Assembly (NCBI RefSeq): GCF_003205295.1
Contig: NZ_QJRP01000001.1
Location: 248,001 to 312,000, forward strand
DNA from: Pseudomonas mosselii
GTDB lineage: Bacteria > Pseudomonadota > Gammaproteobacteria > Pseudomonadales > Pseudomonadaceae
Reading direction: 5' to 3'
DNA length: 64,000 bases
Part shown: positions 10,101 to 17,221 of the stretch, one piece after another
How positions within the stretch are numbered: the first letter of the stretch is position 1
Layout: each line of letters opens with the position of its first letter
Made by a program: the position numbers and the translations under genes
The notes under the pieces: model-generated
The model's input: the letters and a program-made list of their open reading frames with translations, nothing else
What the model was told of the DNA's origin: nothing
Database searches by the model: none

Positions 10101-11718
10101 CTGGACACGACTGGCCGGCACTAGCGTACAGCGTGTCGAACGGCGCTACTTCAGGAACACGCTGGTCAATTGCTGGCAGCGCAGGCAGACCCGGGCCAGC
10201 GGTGACAATGCGCCCTCGATTGGGTTTCGCCTGAGCGTATGGTCGTTGAACTTGCAGGTATTGCCTGACTTGCCCGAGTCGGTGAGTTTTGCCCATGTGC
10301 GGGAGCTGTCGCTGATGGGGTTGGGGCTGCGGGAAGTGCCCCCTGGCTTCCTGCAGGCGTTTCCACGCCTGCGCACCCTGGAGCTGTCCAGCAACCAACT
10401 CACCAGCGTGCCGGCGGAGCTGGTGAACCTGGGCAATCTTCGCGAGCTGGACCTATACGGCAACGCCATCGTGCTTGATGCCTCCCAGGCCATGACGCTG
10501 GGTAACTGCGCTTCGCTGGAGTACATCAATCTGTCGTACAACCCGCTGGGGCGCACTTTCCCGCTTTACCGGCTGGAGAGACTGAGTCGCTTGCATATGC
10601 GCAACACCCGGATCAGAGAACTGCCGCCGGCGCTGATGGACCGCATGGAGCTGATGATCGCCGACCTGCGTGGTAACCAGATCACCGAGCTGCCTATGCG
10701 CTTCTTCCGTTCGCCGGCATGGGTCGGCAGCCGCGTGCTGTTGGCGGACAACCCGCTGTCGGCGCAGGCGGCGCAACGCCTGCAAGTGTTCCAGCGACTG
10801 GATGGCGCCGTGTTGCAGGGCCCGGCCGTCGGAGGCGAGATATCCTTGCGCCAGGCTTGGCTCGATGCCGCCGACAGCGCGTCGCGTGCTGAACAATCGA
10901 CGGCCTGGGACGAGCTGGAGGGCGAGAACGAAGCGGAGGATTTCTTCCGGCTGCTGGGCAGACTGCAGGAAACATCGGACTACCAGCATCAGCGTCAGCG
11001 TCTGGCCAGCCGAGTATTCAGCATGCTGATCGCCATGCGTGACCATCCTGCGCTCGCTCGGGCACTGTTCCAGCGCGCCACCGACGACCTGACGTGCCAG
11101 GACAGTGTCGCGTTGTGCTTCAGTAACCTTGAACTGTACATGCTGGTGTGGCAGGCACGCATGGAGGCCCAGCCAGGCGAGCAGCAGGATGCGCTGCTGC
11201 GGCTGGGCCGGCGCCTGTGGCGCCTGGACGAGGTGGATCGAATCGCCAGCGAAGACATCCAGGGACGCAGGGCGCAGGGGGCCAACCCCGATGAGATCGA
11301 GGTGAGGCTGGCCTATCGATTGGGGCTGCGCGATGACCTCGAGTTGCCGGCACAACCAGACGATATGCTGTTCGCAGAGGTGGCCGGTGTACAGGCGCGA
11401 CAGCTGGAGCAGGCCCGCGCGCGGATACAGGAAGCCGAGACTACGGATCGCCTGGCACAGTCGCTGGTGGCACGGGATTTCTGGGAGCGGCACCTGCTGG
11501 GCGTCCACGGTGAGCGCTTCGCGGCGCTCGACAGGCCGCTTCAGGAACGCTCCGCGATGTTGCTGGAGAACGCACAGAGCATGACCGACAGTGATTTCGC
11601 GGCGGAGCAGGAGGCCTTGCGTACGCAGCGCGAGAGCGGGCGGCAAGCACTGCTGCTGGAGCTGACGCGCGCTGCGCTGGAGCCTGGCACCGTGGCCGAT
11701 GGTCAGGCACGACCCTGA
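7198..11718 (+). CDS. NEL-domain E3 ubiquitin ligase/dermonecrotic toxin-like effector with LRRs
   Basis: A 1506-residue toxin-like protein. The N-terminal two thirds look like the dermonecrotic-toxin domain seen in large Pseudomonas proteins (DUF6543), with hydrophobic segments near residues 400-420 (LLNLAGMFVPVIGASLLAV) and 445-470. Leucine-rich repeats follow at about 1030-1205 (LRTLELSSNQLTSVPAELVN, LRELDLYGN). The C-terminal 300 residues fit the NEL E3 ligase fold of IpaH/SspH: the stretch TCQDSVALCFSNLE aligns with IpaH CEDRVALTWNNL, making Cys1300 the probable thioester cysteine. No type III secretion or chaperone gene is nearby, and I see no signal peptide, so the delivery route is unknown. 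It stands alone between polB and a DUF4174 gene. Confidence 0.9.
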   Translation: MDSNEQDLPRTPAVTGHETFQDALIAARLPTWLRSTSPAQVAALHEALSLSWYFRERVSAVLAKVENIDSFALPLLQQTLALHASTADVAALRFRQGRREPVINEVPVGSHLTTVVYQHVPLLAAALGNFDDDQARADGQPAGNRLEGPADQKLVLPSASAFARLCRELDLGRRYQAHLASVLQAPDARVASLISRAQRYAMLVDAHVARIRGHVSDDEHQLLVEFCGLRGQLQLQGRSVQVKRLSLLGVTLEQIVVLDVRDERFDPLYSSTWRVLVHVPGDPQGAWRVFPDLRHFANALGKHLRTAPYQRFFSRFVRRRDSQHFFGAVMAGYTGVSDLANIALEEHLQPWPKAVFDSLGEARIEQIRDDAAMIAVPTAEVDAQVRRAHEQRLEAEGWALLNLAGMFVPVIGASLLAVTAWELLGEVFHGVEAWHEGDTSAALDHVLNVAGDLCAMALTAAGVAVVRNAWARSSVVDSLVPAELEDNTIRLWNPDLAAFRSESLPAAAVRDAEGLQRLDEQTWVEMDGHCYPVTQQSTTGGWRLAAQAGHAPRLSHDGAGAWRLWYEQPAQWADPRTLFRRLGGDFALLDDEQIDQVLIAHGLDGDQLRALHAQGQAPDAGLCDGVRRFRLDARIRRTVTQLRAGEVVSDVTVLDHIRALSDTAGLSDPALAERAWAQRRVLFEHLYAAAQDSEASDVAVLRRQFPRLPNAVAADMVAAARTADRQRLRDSGRVALRLATTARAAQRQARLVRVYEGLFLDTPQDADLARAVLGMLEHLPGQGAAIRWRLYEGGSDGPLLVGDAETGDFDLIHLNGRFQLLDNKGQSIGEPGELFEVIASAYDNGRRQTLGLGDPFAHNLRVTVGRLATRQRAMLDQALGHRDVTGWFQPPRRLRDGRLGYPLNGRSPGSPRRRARALSAVLREIYPSFTDSEITTWMNEVQQSGRRLEDEITSLRRELQALETHLESWTRLAGTSVQRVERRYFRNTLVNCWQRRQTRASGDNAPSIGFRLSVWSLNLQVLPDLPESVSFAHVRELSLMGLGLREVPPGFLQAFPRLRTLELSSNQLTSVPAELVNLGNLRELDLYGNAIVLDASQAMTLGNCASLEYINLSYNPLGRTFPLYRLERLSRLHMRNTRIRELPPALMDRMELMIADLRGNQITELPMRFFRSPAWVGSRVLLADNPLSAQAAQRLQVFQRLDGAVLQGPAVGGEISLRQAWLDAADSASRAEQSTAWDELEGENEAEDFFRLLGRLQETSDYQHQRQRLASRVFSMLIAMRDHPALARALFQRATDDLTCQDSVALCFSNLELYMLVWQARMEAQPGEQQDALLRLGRRLWRLDEVDRIASEDIQGRRAQGANPDEIEVRLAYRLGLRDDLELPAQPDDMLFAEVAGVQARQLEQARARIQEAETTDRLAQSLVARDFWERHLLGVHGERFAALDRPLQERSAMLLENAQSMTDSDFAAEQEALRTQRESGRQALLLELTRAALEPGTVADGQARP

Positions 11719-11877
11719 GTGCGCTCGGTGTCCTTGGACTATGCTCTGGTCAGGTGTGGGACATGCCCGGTTACTTTTGCCGCGAGCAGTTGCCTGGCCA
11801 GTTGGTTTAGGCTCCACGCCGGATCTTTCTCCCTGATCCGCAGTCTTTAGGTTTATCGAGAAAACAAGGAGATGCGC

Positions 11878-12444
11878 ATGCTCGTTCGGTCACTGACCCT
11901 CGCTACCCTGCTCGCCGTGGCTAGCCCGCTGATTGCCGCAGACAGCGATGCACCGTTGGCCAAGGAACTGGGCAAGGCACGGCCACTGGTGGTCATTGCC
12001 CCGAGTTCGGCCGACCCGACCCTGCGCGGCCTGGAAGAGGCATTGAAGGACTCGGCCACCCAGGCCGGGTTCAAGGAGCGTGGCCTGGTGCTGTACAGCG
12101 TCGCCAACATGATGGGCAAGCGCGAGGACAAGAACCTCGAGCAGCAGACCACCATGGCCCTGATCCGCGAGCTCAAGCTGGGGGCGAGCAAGGGCACCAA
12201 GGTGATCCTGGTGGGCAAGGACGGCGAGCGCCATGTGCTCAAGGACGACGACAGCGGCGAGAAGCTCGACCCGCAGGTGATCTTCAAGGCGGTCGACGAA
12301 CTGCCTGCCAGCGAGAAGGCAGTCACCGCGCCCGAGCCCGTCGCCGCCGCACCCGAGGAGCCCAAGGCCAAGGACAGCAAGACCAAGGACAGCAAGGCCA
12401 AACCTGCCAAGCCTGCCGCGCCGCCCAAGCCGCTGGAGGACTGA
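11878..12444 (+). CDS. DUF4174 domain-containing periplasmic protein
   Basis: A 188-residue exported protein of unknown function. I place the start at ATG 11878 because AAGGAG (11866-11871) ends six nt before it; the ATG at 11872 directly abuts that site. A signal peptide (MLVRSLTLATLLAVASPLIA) is followed by a DUF4174-like domain with LGKARPLVVIAPSSADPTLR and KGTKVILVGKDGERHVL. The last 45 residues are a low-complexity Lys/Ala/Pro tail (KAKDSKTKDSKAKPAKPA). It lies 167 bp upstream of hvfA on the same strand, separated by a weak hairpin. Whether it works with that operon is not shown by the sequence. Confidence 0.85.
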   Translation: MLVRSLTLATLLAVASPLIAADSDAPLAKELGKARPLVVIAPSSADPTLRGLEEALKDSATQAGFKERGLVLYSVANMMGKREDKNLEQQTTMALIRELKLGASKGTKVILVGKDGERHVLKDDDSGEKLDPQVIFKAVDELPASEKAVTAPEPVAAAPEEPKAKDSKTKDSKAKPAKPAAPPKPLED

Positions 12445-12454
12445 CCGCTCTGTC

Positions 12455-12483
12455 ACGGCCCTCTGCGCAATCAGGGGGCCGTT
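12455..12483 (+). terminator. Possible terminator hairpin after DUF4174 gene
   Basis: ACGGCCCT pairs imperfectly with GGGGGCCGT across an 11-nt loop just after the DUF4174 stop. The T tract is poor, so it may only partly uncouple this gene from hvfA. Confidence 0.35.
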
Positions 12484-12611
12484 CATGTATCACTGTGTAT
12501 CTGTGCTTCGCCGCGACCCATTGGCATACAAAACATCGTCTGCCTCGATACATCCGCGACACACCATTGCGGCTCAATGGCTCCACTTTCCAACCACAGT
12601 GGAGCGACACC

Positions 12612-13103
12612 ATGAAAACGACCCGTCAAACCCTCGGCCTGCTCGGCGCCACCCTGCTCGGCGGCATGGTCCTGGGCAACAGCGCTTTCGCCGTAGAACC
12701 CCTGGCCCAGGGCTACCAGCTGGCCGCCGCCAAGACCCCGGGCGAAGGCAAGTGCGGTGAAGGCAAGTGCGGTGCCGGTGGCAAGGCCACGCAGAGCGAG
12801 GGCAAATGCGGCGAAGGCAAGTGTGGCGCCAGCGCCAAGGCCGGGGCCGAGGGCAAGTGCGGTGAGGGCAAGTGCGGCGACGCCTCGTTCGCCCGCACTG
12901 ACAGCAACCACGACGGCAAGGTCTCCCGCGAGGAGTTCCTGGCCGTGGCCAAGGACCGGGCGGCCGACTTCGACAAGATCGACCGCAATCACGACGGCTT
13001 CATCTCCGAGCAGGAGGCCCACGATCACCTGGCGGCGATCTACAAGGCCAATGGCAAGGCCATGCCCGACGGGCTGTTCAGCCACCTGACCGGCAAGTCC
13101 TGA
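12612..13103 (+). CDS. hvfA: HvfA-type RiPP copper-metallophore precursor with EF-hand pair
   Basis: A 163-residue exported precursor. A signal peptide (1-27, ending SAFA) is followed by three tandem [10 protein letters not shown] pairs, giving cysteines at 48, 53, 66, 71, 83 and 88, and then two canonical EF-hand loops at 97-108 ([12 protein letters not shown]) and 124-135 ([12 protein letters not shown]). In HvfA/bufferin-type peptides, MNIO enzymes convert Cys in EGKC motifs to oxazolone-thioamide groups that bind copper. The following hvfB and hvfC supply that enzyme and its partner. The start ATG 12612 has GGAG 7 nt upstream. The EF-hands, normally Ca2+ sites, are the unusual part. Likely a periplasmic copper-buffering peptide (inference from family). 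Confidence 0.88.
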   Translation: MKTTRQTLGLLGATLLGGMVLGNSAFAVEPLAQGYQLAAAKTPGEGKCGEGKCGAGGKATQSEGKCGEGKCGASAKAGAEGKCGEGKCGDASFARTDSNHDGKVSREEFLAVAKDRAADFDKIDRNHDGFISEQEAHDHLAAIYKANGKAMPDGLFSHLTGKS

Positions 13104-13109
13104 AGCCTG

Positions 13110-13165
13110 TCGCGGGACCAGCCCGCTCCCACGATGTCATGCGTGGGAGCGGGCTGGTCCCGCGA
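13110..13165. repeat. Perfect 24-bp inverted repeat (REP-type) between hvfA and hvfB
   Basis: Arms 13110-13133 and 13142-13165 are perfectly complementary with an 8-nt loop; the core is GTGGGAGCGGGCTGGTCCC. It is built from two inverted REP-like units and ends about 30 nt before the hvfB start. In RNA it would form a very stable hairpin inside the operon, able to protect the hvfA message or reduce hvfBC expression. Confidence 0.9.
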
Positions 13166-13197
13166 TGCCGTTCAACGCCCCACGGAGCCCTGTGATC

Positions 13198-14031
13198 ATG
13201 CCCCAACCCCAATTGCACACCGGCCTCGGCCTGCGCCGTGGCCTGCTGCCCGACCTGCTGGCGATGGAGGCGGGCGCGGTGGACTTTCTCGAGTGCGCCC
13301 CGGAAAACTGGATCGGCGTCGGCGGCGCCTTCGGCCAGGGCTTGGCGCGCCTGGCCGAACGCTTTCCCATCGCCTGCCACGGCCTGTCGCTGTCACTGGG
13401 CGGCATCGCGCCGCTGGACCACGGGTTCCTCGAGCGCACCCGCCAGTTTCTCGACCGTCACCAGGTGCGGATGTACAGCGAGCACCTGAGCTATTGCAGC
13501 GACGACGGCCACCTCTACGACCTGATGCCGATCCCGTTCACCGAAGAGGCCGTCCACCATGTGTCCGCACGCATCCGCCAGGCCCAGGACATGCTTGGAC
13601 GGCGCATTGCGGTTGAGAACATCAGCTACTACGCCGCGCCGTACCAGGCGATGTCCGAGCTGGACTTCGTCCGCGCCGTGCTCGACGAGGCCGACTGCGA
13701 CCTGCTGCTGGACGTGAACAACGTTTTCGTCAATGCCTGCAACCATCGCTACGACGCCCGCGCCTTCCTCGCCGGCATACCCCAAGAGCGGGTGGTGGGC
13801 ATGCATGTGGCCGGTCATTACGACGAGGCGCCGGACCTGAAGGTCGACACCCACGGCACGCCGGTCAAGGAGGACGTCTGGGCGCTGTTCGCCGAGGCCT
13901 GCCGGCGCTTCGGGGCGCAGCCCACCGTGCTCGAGCGCGATTTCAACTACCCGCCGCTGACCGAGCTGCTGGCCGAGACGGCGCGGATCCGCAGCCTGCA
14001 ACGTGCCCACGGAGTGCCAGGCCATGACTGA
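13198..14031 (+). CDS. hvfB: HvfB/BufB-type multinuclear iron-dependent oxidase (DUF692, MNIO)
   Basis: A 277-residue DUF692 (MbnB-like, TIM-barrel) enzyme expected to use a multi-iron centre to rearrange precursor cysteines. Family-typical metal-site stretches are visible: HGLSLS (His61), SEHLSY (Glu95, His96), VENISYYA (Glu140), DVNNVFVN (Asp172) with His183, GMHVAGH (His203, His207), DTHGTPV (Asp217, His219) and VLERDFNYP (Glu246). The start at 13198 has GGAG 9 nt before it. It overlaps hvfC by 8 bp, indicating translational coupling. The substrate is presumably the adjacent HvfA. A single-gene alternative role is unlikely given the operon. Confidence 0.93.
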   Translation: MPQPQLHTGLGLRRGLLPDLLAMEAGAVDFLECAPENWIGVGGAFGQGLARLAERFPIACHGLSLSLGGIAPLDHGFLERTRQFLDRHQVRMYSEHLSYCSDDGHLYDLMPIPFTEEAVHHVSARIRQAQDMLGRRIAVENISYYAAPYQAMSELDFVRAVLDEADCDLLLDVNNVFVNACNHRYDARAFLAGIPQERVVGMHVAGHYDEAPDLKVDTHGTPVKEDVWALFAEACRRFGAQPTVLERDFNYPPLTELLAETARIRSLQRAHGVPGHD

Positions 14032-14725
14032 GACCCTGCGCACCCAGCAGTTCACCATGGCGCGCCACCTGCGCGACCCGGCCGCCAATCCGCCGCCGCC
14101 CGGCATCGAGGCACGGCGCCTGAAGGTCTATCGCGAGCTGTTCTACGGCGCCATCGAAGGGCTGCTGGCCGGCAGCTTCCCGGTGCTGCGCCGAACCCTG
14201 GGCGACCAACGCTGGCATGCGCGGGTGCGCGACTTCTACGCCCATTACCGCAGCCAGACGCCGCTGTTCACCGAAGTCGCCGAGGCGTTCATCGACTACC
14301 TGCAGGGCATCGAACCCGATACCCCTTGGCAGCTGGAACTGGCGCACTATGAGTGGATCGAGGCGCAGCTGTACCTGAGCAACGCCGAGGACCCGCCGCA
14401 CGACCCGGATGGCGACCTGCTCGAAGGCGAGCCGCTGCTGTCGTGCGTGGCGCGGGTGCTGGCCTATCGTTGGCCGGTGGAGCGCATTGGCCTGGACCAC
14501 CAGCCAGGCGAGGCGCCCGTGCAACCCACCTTGCTGCTGGTGTACCGCGACGCCGACCTGCAGGTGCGTTTCGCCCGCCTGGCACCGCTGGCCTGGCAAT
14601 TGTTGGTGGGCCTGCCGGGTAGTGGGCGCGAGCGCCTGCGCGCGCTGGGCGAGCAGCACCAGCAGGCGGGCCTGGAGCTGCTGCGCCAACTGCGTGCGCA
14701 GGGCATCATCGTTGGCACCCGCTGA
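14024..14725 (+). CDS. hvfC: HvfC/BufC-type MNIO partner protein (DUF2063)
   Basis: A 233-residue protein with the N-terminal DUF2063 putative DNA/peptide-binding domain ([20 protein letters not shown] then [10 protein letters not shown]) and a C-terminal domain seen in partners of DUF692 enzymes. In HvfBC and MbnBC the partner binds precursor peptide and is required for the oxidase. The start ATG lies inside the hvfB 3' end (8-bp overlap). It is the last gene of the operon: the next gene converges from the other strand, so the DoxX-type membrane gene often found fourth in such operons is missing here. Confidence 0.92.
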   Translation: MTETLRTQQFTMARHLRDPAANPPPPGIEARRLKVYRELFYGAIEGLLAGSFPVLRRTLGDQRWHARVRDFYAHYRSQTPLFTEVAEAFIDYLQGIEPDTPWQLELAHYEWIEAQLYLSNAEDPPHDPDGDLLEGEPLLSCVARVLAYRWPVERIGLDHQPGEAPVQPTLLLVYRDADLQVRFARLAPLAWQLLVGLPGSGRERLRALGEQHQQAGLELLRQLRAQGIIVGTR

Positions 14726-14737
14726 GGCAGCAGGTTG

Positions 14738-15943
14738 TCAGGCCACCGGTATCAGCGGATCGGCCGCCGCCAGTGCTGTCGCCCGGTCCGCGGCCGGCGG
14801 ATAGATCCACACCGAGTTGATCTGGTGCTTGAGCTGCTTGGCCTCGGTCTTGTCGGTCGGTGGCGAGACCGTGCGCTCCCAACCCTCGGTGTACACCGCG
14901 CCCCAGGCACCGAGGTCCAGGCAGGTGACGTACTTGGGCTGGCTGTAGGTCATCGGCGCCACGCCGATCAGCTCGGCGGCGGCGTTGTTGCCGGCGTATC
15001 GACCCAACGGGATGGCGTGCTGGCAGGACATCACGGCAAAGTTGCCGACCTCGTCGCAGGCCGCGTAGGCAACATCGCCCGCGGCATACACGTCCGGGTT
15101 GCCGATGACCTTGAGCTGGCCGTCCACATGCAGGCGACCCTGGCGGTCGCGTTCGCCGGTGATCTGCTCGGTCAGCGGGTTGGCCTTGAAGCCGACGGTC
15201 CAGACCACCGTGTTGGTAGCGATGCGTTCGCCGTTATCGAGCAGCACGCCGCCGGCATCCACCGAGGCCACCGTGGCGCCGCAGACCCATTCGATGCCCA
15301 GCGCCGCCGAGGCCTGCTCGATGGCCGGGCTGATACCGGCGCCCAGGGCAGCACCGATCTTCGCCCCACGGTCGACCACGACGATGCGCGGCGTGACCTT
15401 GTCGCCGAGGATCGCCCGCAGCCGGCTGGGCAGCTCGGTGGCGGTCTCGATGCCGGTGAAGCCGCCACCGGCCACCACCACGGTGTTGCGCGCCGGGCTG
15501 TCGGGGCGGGTGGCCAGGGACTTGAGGTGCTCTTCCAGGCGGGTGGCCGACTCGATCTTGTCGACGTCGAAGGCGTGGCGGTCGAAGCCTTCCAGCGCCG
15601 GGCGGTTGAGCAGGCTGCCGCAGGCCATGATCAGGCGGTCGTAGCCCAGCTTCGCGTCGATGCCGCCGGGCTGGCGGTACGCCACTTCACGGCTGGCCTG
15701 GTCGATGTGGTAGGCGCTGCCTTTGACGAAGCGCACGTTGACCGCGTCGAACAGCGCCTGCAACGGCGCGGCCATGGTGTGCACGTCAGGTTCGTAGAAG
15801 CGTGGGCGGATGTGCAGCTCTGCCTGGGGGGCGAGCACGGTGATCAGCACGTCGTCGCGTTTGTGCTGGTCGAGCAGGCGGGCGGCGCCGAGGGCGCTCC
15901 ACAGCCCGGCGAAGCCTGCGCCAATGATCAGGATCTGTTTCAT
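14738..15943 (-). CDS. NAD(P)/FAD-dependent oxidoreductase, type-II NADH dehydrogenase-like
   Basis: A 401-residue pyridine nucleotide-disulphide oxidoreductase-fold flavoprotein. The FAD-binding GxGxxG (ILIIGAGFAGLWSALGAARL) is at the N-terminus, the NAD(P)H-binding motif VVVAGGGFTGIETATEL is mid-protein, and the second FAD motif NPDVYAAGDVAY is near residue 300. The frame is open to 16021, but MKQILIIGAGFAG at 15943 with GGAG upstream is the natural start. It resembles NDH-2-type quinone reductases, which are peripheral to the inner membrane; no C-terminal membrane helix is obvious. It converges on hvfC with only 12 bp between stops. Confidence 0.9.
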   Translation of the reverse strand: MKQILIIGAGFAGLWSALGAARLLDQHKRDDVLITVLAPQAELHIRPRFYEPDVHTMAAPLQALFDAVNVRFVKGSAYHIDQASREVAYRQPGGIDAKLGYDRLIMACGSLLNRPALEGFDRHAFDVDKIESATRLEEHLKSLATRPDSPARNTVVVAGGGFTGIETATELPSRLRAILGDKVTPRIVVVDRGAKIGAALGAGISPAIEQASAALGIEWVCGATVASVDAGGVLLDNGERIATNTVVWTVGFKANPLTEQITGERDRQGRLHVDGQLKVIGNPDVYAAGDVAYAACDEVGNFAVMSCQHAIPLGRYAGNNAAAELIGVAPMTYSQPKYVTCLDLGAWGAVYTEGWERTVSPPTDKTEAKQLKHQINSVWIYPPAADRATALAAADPLIPVA

Positions 15944-16075
15944 GAGGGGGCTCCTGGATGCCGCGATTATCGATGTTGTCGCTGCGGCAGTGGAAAAAGG
16001 GTACGCCTTGCGGGAGGACATGGACCGTGCCCCGACAGGCGTGGTGCAGATGCTAAGCGCGCCCCCGGTTTACCC

Positions 16076-17131
16076 CTAGGCCAATGAACCCTGGATTTCG
16101 GCCAGCGGCACGCTGCGGGCAAAGCGTGCCCGGTAGTCCCGCGGGGTCACCGCCAGGTGGCGCTGGAATGCCAGGCGCATGCGCTCCTCGCTGCCGAACC
16201 CGCAGTGGCGGGCGACCTGCTCGATGTGCCGGTCGGAGTTTTCCAGCAACCGGCGCGCCGCCTCCAGGCGGAACACTTCGATGGCCTTGGCCGGGGTGCG
16301 GCCAGTCTTGCGCTTGTACACCCGGGTGAAGTTGCGCAGGCTCATGCGCGCCTGCTCGGCCAGCCGCTCGACCGTCAGGCGTGGGTCCCCCAGGTGTTCG
16401 TTGAGCCACAGGTGCAGGGTCTCGAAGGCGGCGCGGTCCTCGCCCTGGGCCTTGAGCAGCTCGCTGAACTGCGCCTGGCCGCCGGGGCGCTTGAGGAACA
16501 CCACCAGCTCGCGGGCCACCTGCATGGCCACCTCGCGGCCACAGTCGGCCTCGACCAGGGCCAGCGCCAGGTCGATGCCGGCGCTGACCCCCGCCGAGGT
16601 CCACACCTGGTCCTGTTGCACGAAGATCGACTCGGCATCCACCTCGATGGCCGGGAAGCGTCGATGCAGGGCATCGCACATCGCCCAGTGGGTGGCGGCC
16701 CGACGACCATCGAGCAGGCCGGCGGCGGCCAGCAGGAAGGTGCCGCTGCACACCGAGGCGGTGCGTCGGGCTCGTAGGGCGGCCTGGGCCAGCCAGGCGA
16801 CCAGCTCGGCGTGATCGGGGAGGGTGCGGACGATCTCCGGCGCGCCGGGCACCACCAGCGTGTCGAATGGCTCGTGCAGCCAGGGCGCCAGCGGCTCGGT
16901 ACTCACGGCCAGGCCTTCGGCGGTGGGCACCAGGCCGCCTTCAAGGCTGGCGGTGACCAGGCGGTAGCCCGGCAATCCGCGCGCGGCGCGGGCCTTGGTC
17001 GCGGCCCAGAACACCGTCTGCGCGCCGCTGAGATCGAGCAGGCCCATCTGCGGGTAGGCGAGGAACAGCAGTGTGCGCGCTTGATCCTGCGCGTGCACCG
17101 GCGGGGTGGGGATCTGCGGGATGTCGGTCAT
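16076..17131 (-). CDS. GlxA-type AraC-family regulator with DJ-1/PfpI domain
   Basis: A 351-residue regulator. Residues about 20-185 form a class I glutamine amidotransferase-like (DJ-1/PfpI) domain with the elbow ASVCSGTFLLAAAGLLDGRR containing the conserved Cys, and about 235-335 form the AraC double helix-turn-helix (RLTVERLAEQARMSLRNFTR, then IEQVARHCGFGSEERMRLAF). GlxA-type proteins (for example GbdR, CdhR, ArgR of Pseudomonas) sense amino acids or quaternary amines; the ligand here cannot be told. It lies between the NDH-2-like gene and the TonB receptor, all on the minus strand but with gaps too large to assume an operon. Confidence 0.93.
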   Translation of the reverse strand: MTDIPQIPTPPVHAQDQARTLLFLAYPQMGLLDLSGAQTVFWAATKARAARGLPGYRLVTASLEGGLVPTAEGLAVSTEPLAPWLHEPFDTLVVPGAPEIVRTLPDHAELVAWLAQAALRARRTASVCSGTFLLAAAGLLDGRRAATHWAMCDALHRRFPAIEVDAESIFVQQDQVWTSAGVSAGIDLALALVEADCGREVAMQVARELVVFLKRPGGQAQFSELLKAQGEDRAAFETLHLWLNEHLGDPRLTVERLAEQARMSLRNFTRVYKRKTGRTPAKAIEVFRLEAARRLLENSDRHIEQVARHCGFGSEERMRLAFQRHLAVTPRDYRARFARSVPLAEIQGSLA

Positions 17132-17177
17132 GGCGCGCTGCTTGTGATGAAGGCGTAGGCCCTAGTCGAGCAGGTGG

Positions 17178-17202
17178 CACGGTGCTGATCAAGCACCGTG
17201 CG
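17178..17202. terminator. Perfect 9-bp hairpin downstream of the riboswitch-controlled receptor
   Basis: GCACGGTGC and GCACCGTGC flank a 7-nt loop 20 bp beyond the receptor stop codon. There is no T tract, so it could be a weak terminator, an mRNA 3' stabiliser or an operator for the GlxA-type gene that starts at 17131. Confidence 0.45.
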
Positions 17203-17221
17203 ACGAACGCTGGAGTCTGCC

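Noticed and set aside
12740..12890. Nucleotide repeat block coding EGKCG considered as a CRISPR-like or minisatellite array
   Set aside because: The repetition is in frame, varied at the third codon position and lies inside a coding gene; there are no regular spacers.
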